NCBI GenBank assembly: GCA_038061815.1
Contig: JBBTYK010000007.1
Span: 1-37,701, forward strand
Length of the DNA: 37,701 nt
Reading direction: 5' to 3'
DNA from: JBBTXJ01 sp038061815
Lineage (GTDB): Bacteria > Patescibacteriota > Patescibacteriia > Magasanikbacterales > JBBTXJ01
The stretch's first letter is position 1. Each line of letters opens with the position of its first letter. Shown here one piece after another: positions 23,105-30,347 of this stretch. Under the pieces are notes generated by a model. It was given only the letters and a program-made list of their open reading frames with translations, ran no database searches and was not told the origin of the DNA. Made by a program: the position numbers and the translations under genes.

Positions 23105-24580
23105 TCACGGCACTCGGGCGGATGCCGTGCCGGAATACGGAGAATTGCCGATGCGATTGTATGCACGCACGCGATAGTAATACACGCCTGCCGGCAAACC
23201 GGCATCCGCGTATGAGGCGGTTAAAGCACCATCAAGAGAGGCAACCTGAATGAAACTCTGCTCGTCAACGCCGCGCTCCAGCAAAAATCCTTCCGTGTTC
23301 GTCGTGCTCCTCGTCCATGTTGAAACGAGAATGGTGGTACTCGCGGTTACGCGGAGATTCGCAGGAGCGCCGGGCGCGCGCGTATAACGAACCAAACGAT
23401 TACTGGCGGCGTACGTGGCGGAGCGGCCGCGCGCATTTGAGGCATAGATACGATAAGATAATCCGTCATCCGATGGTGCGCGGCGGTCAACATACGATGT
23501 GGTATTCGCCAGCGCGAACGATACATCGCGCACCGAACCGCGGTCATCGAAACGTTCAATGCGGAATTCCTGTTCATTTGTTGAATGGTCAATCCACTGA
23601 ATCACAACACCCTCATTAGTAGATGACGCGGCGGCGTTCGTGGGCGCTGCCGGCGGATTCACGGCATTTACTGCCGCAACTACCCCCGAAGACGCTGAAA
23701 AACCGACCAAATTAAACGCGCGAACACGATACTGTATCGTTTGGTCGCGCGGAATTGCATTGTGTTGATATGATGTCGCATTTGCCGCCGGACGCGCGAG
23801 TTCTGCCCATGGGCCGTCTGGACCGGTTACGCTTGATTCTACGACAAAACCATCTTCATTATTCGCGTTGTCACGCCAACGCAACATATTGGCAGCATTC
23901 TGATTCGTCGCGCGCAACTCTGTCGGCGCAGCCGGCAGCAACAATGGCCGATATTTCAAACGCACCGCAACGCGGCTCACGCGAGCGCCCAATGCCCCTC
24001 CGGCATATTCAAAACCAACCTGTAACGTACTTGTGGCCACCTTGGTAAAAACCGCTCTGCCCGTAAGAAAAACAGCAGATAATTCCACCGGCTCAACTCC
24101 TGATGCTCGCACCTTTCTTCCGCTGACAACGCGGCCGTTATTGATACGAGCGAGTGTGGTTATTTCACTTCGCGTATTGCCCTCGCTTGCGTTTGACGCG
24201 CACAATCGCATCTCAATAGCGGTTACTTGAGCAAAATCTGGAACGCGCCCAATGTCAACGGTAAATAATTCCTTTTTGCGGGCAGTCAATGTGGAAAGAT
24301 GTGTCGCCGTTCCATCACACGCTTCTTCGTTCACCATCGTCGCATGAACATCAGTCCCCTCAACAGACGGCGCCCATTCATTTTTGACGCCATCGCTAAT
24401 GGGCAAAAGCGTTTCGCTGTATAGCAACGCCGGAACTCTCGCGACTCCCTGGGCTTTGGATACGCGCGGCTGTAAGGAAACTGATACAAGGTTGGTGGTT
24501 ATTAAACTCACGCCAAGTACAAGCAACGCCGCGAAACCTATCTTTTCGCCGATACTAAAAAGTGGGGTCTTCTTTTTCAT
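23105..24580 (-). CDS. Exported protein with fibronectin type III domains
   Basis: Protein of 491 residues. Residues about 15-37 form a signal/anchor helix (IGFAALLVLGVSLITTNLVS). Residues 45-210 form a module of unknown type rich in beta strands. Three fibronectin-III-like domains follow at about 213-305, 308-398 and 402-491, with repeated cores such as PPAAPTNAAASSTNEGVVI, YRVRAFN and YYYRVRAYNRIGNSPYSG. It is likely displayed on the cell surface and may bind proteins or glycans. A strong Shine-Dalgarno (AAAGGAGG) lies upstream of ATG 24580. It stops 40 nt before the mnmA start. Confidence 0.85.
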   Translation of the reverse strand: MKKKTPLFSIGEKIGFAALLVLGVSLITTNLVSVSLQPRVSKAQGVARVPALLYSETLLPISDGVKNEWAPSVEGTDVHATMVNEEACDGTATHLSTLTARKKELFTVDIGRVPDFAQVTAIEMRLCASNASEGNTRSEITTLARINNGRVVSGRKVRASGVEPVELSAVFLTGRAVFTKVATSTLQVGFEYAGGALGARVSRVAVRLKYRPLLLPAAPTELRATNQNAANMLRWRDNANNEDGFVVESSVTGPDGPWAELARPAANATSYQHNAIPRDQTIQYRVRAFNLVGFSASSGVVAAVNAVNPPAAPTNAAASSTNEGVVIQWIDHSTNEQEFRIERFDDRGSVRDVSFALANTTSYVDRRAPSDDGLSYRIYASNARGRSATYAASNRLVRYTRAPGAPANLRVTASTTILVSTWTRSTTNTEGFLLERGVDEQSFIQVASLDGALTASYADAGLPAGVYYYRVRAYNRIGNSPYSGTASARVP

Positions 24581-24609
24581 AACGAACCTCCTTTAATACT
24601 AACGGAGGT

Positions 24610-24618
24610 AGTATAGCA
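24610..24618 (-). promoter_or_regulatory. Extended -10 promoter for the Fn3 gene
   Basis: Minus-strand TGCTATACT, an extended -10 (TGnTATACT), lies about 29 nt upstream of ATG 24580. A -35 is weak. Unlike many genes here this one has a leader with an AAAGGAGG ribosome-binding site, fitting a well-expressed surface protein. Confidence 0.6.
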
Positions 24619-24645
24619 TAAACCGCCAACGGTGGATAAATGACA

Positions 24646-25371
24646 TTACTGAAGCAACGAAATAATCTTTTGTATCAAAGCCGGGTCGGTTTTGAACAAA
24701 TCCGTCCCATGCGCCGAACCGCGATAGCGCAAAACCTCCGGCTCAACCGCTACCATGCGGCCAGCGAGCGTATTGACGGTATCAAATGAGTACGTATCTC
24801 CTTCTGCCGCCGCGAGCAACACCTTTTGAAAGGGCGCGATGTGCACACCGGCGCGTTCAGCGTTCACGCCGCGATATTCAAGACCCGGCGACAGCGCTAC
24901 GATAGCCGGTATCTTGGTATGTTCAGAGCCGTACACCATCGCGAGATTTGCGCCGATGCTCGCGCCGACGAGCGCAATCGTTTCTTCACGAGCGCCTTTT
25001 TCTTTCAGCCATGCGACTGCGGCTTCAACATCGCGCATCTTTGCCTGTTGTTCCGTATCGGAAAATTTTTTGTAATCAAGCGCGCCGCCCTGCGATGCGA
25101 TACTCTCTCCATGTCCGCGAAAATCTATTGCGAGCGATGCCACACCCGCCGTCTGTAACGCTTCCGCAAGCGGATGCCAACTTTCTTTGGAGGCCGGCAT
25201 CATGTGCAAGAGGAGCACAAAACGTTTGGACTCTGGCGCCGCATACCAATTCCCGACAATCGTGATTCCATCGCTCGTTTGAAATGAAATTTTTTCCATA
25301 GTAAGTGGTGATTTAGCGCAGCCGAAACCAAGCAATAACAAAATACTAATAAACAGGACTGCTTTTCCCAT
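24646..25371 (-). CDS. Alpha/beta hydrolase, probable lipoprotein or membrane anchored
   Basis: Protein of 241 residues. Starts MGKAVLFISILLLLGFGC, a signal sequence ending in a weak lipobox-like Cys. The hydrolase core has LLLHMMPASKESWHPLAEAL, a GHGES turn, the nucleophile elbow GASIGAN (Ser nucleophile) and a C-terminal HGTDLF segment with the likely catalytic His. Substrate unknown. ATG 25371 lies directly after a short palindromic repeat, which supplies a GGAG ribosome-binding site and also ends the overlapping tdk gene; the two genes overlap by 26 nt. Confidence 0.8.
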   Translation of the reverse strand: MGKAVLFISILLLLGFGCAKSPLTMEKISFQTSDGITIVGNWYAAPESKRFVLLLHMMPASKESWHPLAEALQTAGVASLAIDFRGHGESIASQGGALDYKKFSDTEQQAKMRDVEAAVAWLKEKGAREETIALVGASIGANLAMVYGSEHTKIPAIVALSPGLEYRGVNAERAGVHIAPFQKVLLAAAEGDTYSFDTVNTLAGRMVAVEPEVLRYRGSAHGTDLFKTDPALIQKIISLLQ

Positions 25372-26029
25372 ATGGATTCTCCAGAATGACGGGTTGGCGT
25401 AAGGCGACCGTCGGCAGCGGGCATACTTTTCCAGGCACCATGTGATGCCGAACACAGCGCGCTTCGTATGATTCTTGCGAACCGATCATTTTGATGGGGT
25501 CGGAATACTGCGCAGGTTCGCCGCCGACGAGCCGTTGCGTGCGCGTTGCTTCGCGGCCGCAGCGTTCACCCGCATCACTGCGATACGTGCACACCGCGGA
25601 CAATTTCACAATAAAATCCGCGCGCACCAACAGATCCGCCATAGTGCGGGTGGAACCAAACCCAAACGGAAACGGCTCGCCGCGAAAATCCAAATTGAGT
25701 CCGGCGGCCATCACGCGCTTCCCCTGGTCAACGAGATGGCTGATGTAGTCAATGATGACGTCGTCAAAGAATTGAACCTCGTCAATAACGATAAACTGCG
25801 TTTCCGGCTGTACCAGCGCGATGAGGTCGCGGGTCCGACAAACCGGTATCGCCTGCATGTCGCTGCCGTCGTACGATGCCAGTTTGCCGCGCTGCGCATA
25901 ACGCGCATCCTCGCCAAAATTAAACAATTGCATTTCTTTTTCTGCAATCTGTTCCCTCCTAATCTGCCGAATCAATTCCGTGGACTTGCCGCTGAACATC
26001 GGACCGGTAATGACGGTGAGGGTGCTCAT
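25346..26029 (-). CDS. tdk: Thymidine kinase
   Basis: Type II thymidine kinase of 227 residues; phosphorylates thymidine for the salvage pathway, often important where nucleotide synthesis is incomplete. Evidence: P-loop GPMFSGKST (9-17), VIDEVQFFDD (catalytic Glu region), LNLDFRGEPFPFG, and zinc ligands in CTYRSDAGERCG and ARCVRHH. The last residues ILENPYGKSSPVY are encoded by the palindromic repeat and by the start of the hydrolase gene. It follows the secretion-type ATPase by 13 nt in the same direction. Confidence 0.96.
   Translation of the reverse strand: MSTLTVITGPMFSGKSTELIRQIRREQIAEKEMQLFNFGEDARYAQRGKLASYDGSDMQAIPVCRTRDLIALVQPETQFIVIDEVQFFDDVIIDYISHLVDQGKRVMAAGLNLDFRGEPFPFGFGSTRTMADLLVRADFIVKLSAVCTYRSDAGERCGREATRTQRLVGGEPAQYSDPIKMIGSQESYEARCVRHHMVPGKVCPLPTVALRQPVILENPYGKSSPVY
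25372..25390. repeat. Short ATGGATTCT/CCAGAATGAC repeat
   Basis: The 19-bp form of the repeat at 6335 and 35923, without the inner hairpin. It lies at the tdk/hydrolase junction, so it is read in the tdk frame and also forms the leader (with GGAG) of the hydrolase gene. Confidence 0.65.
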
Positions 26030-26042
26030 ACCGGTAGTGTAC

Positions 26043-27647
26043 CTATTTCTTCAAATCTTGCAATGAGATGCCCGGCGCGTTTGGGTCAACGATGATGACA
26101 TTCTCAATCTGCCGCGAAGGCTGCAACTGACGCGGCTGACCACCGCTCTGCGGTTGACCGCCGTCTTTCTTTTTATGATGACGCTTGCGCTTATGGCGCG
26201 CGCCGTCAGGAGACGCCGCAGTATACGATGGAACGCCAGGGACAACAACGACCGGCCGCGGCGGAGGCGGCAGCACCTTGATAATCTCAATCCCCGCTTC
26301 CTCATCGTTCTCATCACGACGCGGCGTTACCGGCTGTCCGGGCGCCAGTTCACCAAATCCGCTCCATCGCGCAACTTTTTCTTCAATGACCTGCCGGCTG
26401 CGGCCATACCGTTCGCGCGAAACCGCAATCACCCTCTCCGTGCTCCCCGTGCGCTGCGCAATGGGCGGCAGCGTCAAGGCCGAGAACGGCTGCGACGCCA
26501 CGCCGTCAATCATAAGCCGCAAATAAATCTGATACTTCGGCAGATTCACGAGGTCAACAATCAAAAATTGCGGGTCAAATTCTTTTTCCAGCGCCTCGGC
26601 GTCCTCCGCGCCGATGCGGAAGGTAATCAGCGTTCCCACGTTGCCGAACACCGCATAGCGCACTTCTTCCGTCAGCTGCTCAATATACTGGTGCGCCATG
26701 ATGAGACTCAAATGATACTTGCGCGCTTCTGACAAAATGTTCGCGAACGACTCGGTGGCGAAATTTTGAAACTCGTCAACGTACAGGAAAAAATCCGGCC
26801 GCTCCGCTTCCGGCATATCCACGCGTTCCATCGCGGACAACTGAATTTTCGTGACAATCATGCCGCCCAACAATCGCGAATTATCCTCACCGATGCGTCC
26901 CTTTGACAGGTTCACAATCAAAATCTTGCCGCTATCCATAATTTCGCGGATATTGATGGTTGACTTCACCTGCGCGACGATATTGCGGATGACGGACGCG
27001 GACAAAAACTGTCCGATTTTGTTCTGAATGGCTGCGGTGGCTTCCGATGCAAACTTATCTGTGTACTTTGCGTATTCATCAACCCAGAACGCTTTTACCA
27101 CCGGGTCTTTGATTTGCGCAACCACCTTTTTACGATACACGGCATCGGCGAAAATCCGGTTGACGCCGAGCAACGTGCTTCCCGGACAATCCATGAGCGC
27201 CAGAATGGCGTTGTTCAGCAAATACTCCATACGCGCGCTCCACTGGTCAACCCAGATTTTTTTGAACACGCCCATGAGGCCACCGACCACCAAATGTTTG
27301 TGGTCAGGATTGATGGTTTCCAAAATGTTGAACCCGATTGGATATTCTAAATCGGCTGGATTGAAATACACCACGTCGTTAATGCGGTGAGGCGGAACGA
27401 AATCAATCATTTTTTCCGCGAAATCGCCGTGCGGGTCAACGAGCGCAAATCCGTGGCCGGCATACATATCCGACAACACCATATTTTCCAGCATCGTGGT
27501 CTTTCCCATGCCGGTTTTTCCGAGCACATACATGTGCCGCCGCCGGTCATCCAGTTTAATGCCAAAACGCCGGTTCTCATTCCGGAAGTTCGTCTGCGCA
27601 AACAGAGCGATGTCTTTTGTCACAACGGGTGTATGCAACGTTTGCAT
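26043..27647 (-). CDS. VirD4/HerA-like type IV secretion ATPase
   Basis: AAA+/RecA-like pump of 534 residues. The Walker A is GKTGMGKTT (43-51), followed by FALVDPHGDFAEKMIDFVP; Walker B is FFLYVDEFQNF (about 283-292). The segment IVNLSKGRIGEDNSRLLGG and the SLIMAHQYIEQL motif are typical of VirD4/TraG/HerA coupling ATPases. The C-terminus (about 430-534) is disordered, proline-rich and then very basic (RHKRKRHHKKKDGG), which could bind DNA. It has no evident membrane helix of its own; the neighbouring membrane protein may anchor it. ATG 27647 is preferred to an upstream TTG; it lies 1 nt after the previous stop. Confidence 0.85.
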   Translation of the reverse strand: MQTLHTPVVTKDIALFAQTNFRNENRRFGIKLDDRRRHMYVLGKTGMGKTTMLENMVLSDMYAGHGFALVDPHGDFAEKMIDFVPPHRINDVVYFNPADLEYPIGFNILETINPDHKHLVVGGLMGVFKKIWVDQWSARMEYLLNNAILALMDCPGSTLLGVNRIFADAVYRKKVVAQIKDPVVKAFWVDEYAKYTDKFASEATAAIQNKIGQFLSASVIRNIVAQVKSTINIREIMDSGKILIVNLSKGRIGEDNSRLLGGMIVTKIQLSAMERVDMPEAERPDFFLYVDEFQNFATESFANILSEARKYHLSLIMAHQYIEQLTEEVRYAVFGNVGTLITFRIGAEDAEALEKEFDPQFLIVDLVNLPKYQIYLRLMIDGVASQPFSALTLPPIAQRTGSTERVIAVSRERYGRSRQVIEEKVARWSGFGELAPGQPVTPRRDENDEEAGIEIIKVLPPPPRPVVVVPGVPSYTAASPDGARHKRKRHHKKKDGGQPQSGGQPRQLQPSRQIENVIIVDPNAPGISLQDLKK

Positions 27648-27648
27648 A

Positions 27649-29154
27649 TTAAACAACAGGCAAGTTGGGCGGCGGAGCGCCGGTTGCTTCTGCGGGCGCC
27701 TCGTGAGGCGCGGCGGCGGGGGCAGAGGCGCTCTCCCCTTCGTGCGGATGTCGTTTCTTATGAATCAATCCGATATCAGAACTGAACGGCGGCGGCGCTT
27801 CCGCGGTTGCCGATTTAATGGGAATACCGTGCGGCGCATCCTCAAACGGAATCTCCGTCGGCAAATATGACGGCGGCTGGGCGCGCTTCGCCTCAAGACG
27901 TTTCAACAGCGGCGTCTTCACCGTCATCACCGGGAAGTGCCACAACGTAGCCAGTTCTTCCGTGTTCAAAATAAATTCGTACCGTCCGGCCCACGTGCTC
28001 CGTTTTTGATACGCTCGCATGATTTTGGTGGCGCGGATATTTTTACGCGCCTCGGTAAAAACATAATGCGCGGCAACACCGGTCATTTTGTAATCCGGTT
28101 TCAAACTATTTGACGATTCATCGGAGAACTGTTTGATTGCGCCCACCAATCCATACATCACGCGGCTCTTGTCAAAACGCTCTTTCTCCGCCACATACAC
28201 CGCGCGCATTTTGCAGTTGAATCCAATTTTTGACACCTTAATTTCAACATCTTCAATAGTTTTCCGCTCGCCGGGCGTCAGCGCAAACATGCCAAAGGTC
28301 AGCTTCTCTTCCTTGGCCGACTCGGCGAACAATTCCAGCCCGAACCCGCTCGCAATCTCGCGCACGAGCGCAAACGGAAGGTCGCTCAATTTTTGAATCC
28401 ACGTTTCCTTTTTCTTCACTTCTTTCCCCATCAATTTTTTTGCCATTTCAAACCCTTTCGCTTTCCATGACTGCCCGATAGGTTTCACTAAAATCTGCAA
28501 CCACATCTGCTCCCCTTTCCCGATGCGGCTGAAGGATTCCAGCAACGCCGCCATCGGGTCCTTAAAGTATTCTTTGTCGTTCGGGTCGGCGAACGCTTTG
28601 TACGTTTTAATGGGGTAGTAGTGATTTTCCGTCAAGACCCATTCTACGCCCCAACAGCTATGAGTATCATTGGGATATTCAGTGGGAATACCTTTTACAT
28701 AATCCTCCACTTCGGTAATTTCCGCGTCGGGATACTGCGCATAAATGGCGGATTCCACGAGGTCGCGATATTTCTTCTCCGTGCGAATGAGAAACTGGGT
28801 GTATCCTTCAATGCTGACAATCTCAAAACTAAACCATCGCTGGTACTGTCCTTGCCAATATTTTTCCATGAGGTCTCGCGTGGCATGGCCGCCGGCAAGG
28901 TGCGCAAAGATATTTTCTACGGCGAGCGGCGACTGCACGTTATCTGATGGAACGTCAACGGCAAGCAATACCCACTGAAATCCGGACTGATATTTTCCAA
29001 CGCGCGTGTTGTAAAACACATAAAACCCCATCCAAAAAACGATAGGAAACAAGAAAATCCATCCGCCGATGCGTGTGCCGAATACGAGCACATCCCACGT
29101 GCTCGCCGTCGCTGCCATGTCGAGAAATTGCAGCCACGCGTCAGCGTATGACAT
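27649..29154 (-). CDS. Membrane protein partnered with the VirD4/HerA-like ATPase
   Basis: Protein of 501 residues, family not recognised with certainty. A hydrophobic segment (about 28-49, GWIFLFPIVFWMGFYVFYN) near the N-terminus is followed by a large soluble region with SPLAVENIFAHLAGGHATRDL and QRWFSFEIVSIEGYTQFLIRT, and a C-terminal tail rich in Pro and Ala (about 440-501). It is directly upstream of the ATPase gene by 1 nt. I infer a membrane-anchored partner in a secretion or DNA-transfer machine, because pairs of this kind recur in candidate-phyla genomes as I recall them. Confidence 0.7.
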   Translation of the reverse strand: MSYADAWLQFLDMAATASTWDVLVFGTRIGGWIFLFPIVFWMGFYVFYNTRVGKYQSGFQWVLLAVDVPSDNVQSPLAVENIFAHLAGGHATRDLMEKYWQGQYQRWFSFEIVSIEGYTQFLIRTEKKYRDLVESAIYAQYPDAEITEVEDYVKGIPTEYPNDTHSCWGVEWVLTENHYYPIKTYKAFADPNDKEYFKDPMAALLESFSRIGKGEQMWLQILVKPIGQSWKAKGFEMAKKLMGKEVKKKETWIQKLSDLPFALVREIASGFGLELFAESAKEEKLTFGMFALTPGERKTIEDVEIKVSKIGFNCKMRAVYVAEKERFDKSRVMYGLVGAIKQFSDESSNSLKPDYKMTGVAAHYVFTEARKNIRATKIMRAYQKRSTWAGRYEFILNTEELATLWHFPVMTVKTPLLKRLEAKRAQPPSYLPTEIPFEDAPHGIPIKSATAEAPPPFSSDIGLIHKKRHPHEGESASAPAAAPHEAPAEATGAPPPNLPVV

Positions 29155-29157
29155 GCG

Positions 29158-29409
29158 CTAATCCGGAATAAGAAAACTAAAAATGGTAATAAATACCACC
29201 GGCAAAAAAATGAGCGCCATCCACCACCATCCTTGCTGGCCCGCGTAGTATGAGCCGACAAACACCACAAAAAACAGCAGGGTGGCGAGGGTTGAATAAA
29301 TTGCGCGCCAAACTCGGTCCTCCATAGTCGAATAGACACGAGGACTAAACTGCTTTAGTCCGAGTGCGATGAGACGGGCATTATCGTGCTCGTGCTGCTG
29401 CACGAGCAC
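29158..29409 (-). CDS. Small two-helix membrane protein
   Basis: Up to 83 residues from a GTG at 29409; the C-terminal half has two strong hydrophobic helices (about 37-53, STLATLLFFVVFVGSYY, and 62-81, WWWMALIFLPVVFITIFSF). The GTG start is supported by an extended -10 box 13 nt upstream. An alternative is ATG 29325 (MEDRVWRAIYS, 55 residues), in which case 29325-29416 would be a leader with two perfect hairpins. It precedes the ATPase partner by 3 nt and probably belongs to the same machine. Confidence 0.65.
   Translation of the reverse strand: MLVQQHEHDNARLIALGLKQFSPRVYSTMEDRVWRAIYSTLATLLFFVVFVGSYYAGQQGWWWMALIFLPVVFITIFSFLIPD
29343..29409 (-). other. Two perfect hairpins at the start of the small membrane protein gene
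   Basis: GTGCTCGTGC-TGCT-GCACGAGCAC (29386-29409) begins exactly at the GTG start. GACTAAA-CTGC-TTTAGTC (29343-29360) follows. Both would fold in the 5' end of the mRNA and could control translation of this operon. Confidence 0.6.
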
Positions 29410-29422
29410 ACCTTATAACGAC

Positions 29423-29431
29423 AGTATACCA
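29423..29431 (-). promoter_or_regulatory. Promoter of the secretion-ATPase operon
   Basis: Minus-strand extended -10 TGGTATACT (29423-29431). The -35 is poor. The start of transcription would be near 29416, about 7 nt before the GTG at 29409. Confidence 0.5.
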
Positions 29432-29452
29432 CAACAACGAGGCTGTGGAAAA

Positions 29453-30346
29453 CTAGCGGCTGCCAACCCGATACCACGAAACGAGGAGCGGGCTCGCGAG
29501 GAAGATGGATGAGTAGACGCCGGAAATAAATCCGATAATAAGCGCCAGCGCAAACGGCTGGGTGCTGGCGCCGCCGAAGAAATACACCGCGATGAGCGAC
29601 AGCAGCGTGGTGAGCGTGGTATTGAACGAACGAGTGACCGTTTGCTCCACGCTTTCCGCAACCACCGTTTCAAACGGGTCATGGCGCCGCTTGAGCAAAT
29701 TTTCGCGAATACGGTCAAAGGTGACGATGGTGTCATTTACCGAAAATCCAAAAATGGTGAGCAGCGCCGTAACAAACAGCGCGTCCACCTCAATACCGGC
29801 AAACCGTCCAAGCACCGCAAACACGCCAGCGGGAATCGTGATGTCATGAAGCAGCGCGATAATCGCGCACAAGCCGTATTTCCACGAACTCACCGGCTCC
29901 GATACGCGGCGAAACGTCCATGCGATATACACAATAATCGCAAGCATAACGAGCACGATGGCGTAGAGCGTATTTTCGCGCAATTCTTTGCTGATGGTGG
30001 GGCCGATAGTGTCAAACCGCTCCTCGTGCCACTCGTTCGCGAATGCTTGATTCAGCGTTTCCGTCAGCGCCTCGTGTTTCTTCTCGTCAATAAACGCCGC
30101 ACGCACGAGATACCCCGCCGTTCCCAGCGGCTGGACCGTCGCGCGCTCCACGCCCGCATCCGTCACGAGCTGTTCAACGCGCGCCTTATCCGGCCGCGCG
30201 CCCGTGAATTGCAATTCCGTGAGCGTGCCGCCGGTGAAATCAATGCCAAAACGCAACCCAAACACAGCAATCGCAACAAGCGAAACGAGCGCCAATCCGC
30301 TGGAAAGGAGAAACCAATATCGTCGCGTGGTCACTACATTCACCAT
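29453..30346 (-). CDS. secF: Protein translocase subunit SecF
   Basis: Membrane protein of 297 residues with six helices. With SecD it uses the proton gradient to help protein export. Motifs: FGLRFGIDFTGGTLTELQF after the first helix, the VNDTIVTFDRIRENLLKRR signature, and SVEQTVTRSFNTTLTTLL. ATG 30346 (MVNVVTTRRYW) is 1 nt after the secD stop. No obvious changes from the family. Confidence 0.97.
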   Translation of the reverse strand: MVNVVTTRRYWFLLSSGLALVSLVAIAVFGLRFGIDFTGGTLTELQFTGARPDKARVEQLVTDAGVERATVQPLGTAGYLVRAAFIDEKKHEALTETLNQAFANEWHEERFDTIGPTISKELRENTLYAIVLVMLAIIVYIAWTFRRVSEPVSSWKYGLCAIIALLHDITIPAGVFAVLGRFAGIEVDALFVTALLTIFGFSVNDTIVTFDRIRENLLKRRHDPFETVVAESVEQTVTRSFNTTLTTLLSLIAVYFFGGASTQPFALALIIGFISGVYSSIFLASPLLVSWYRVGSR

Positions 30347-30347
30347 A

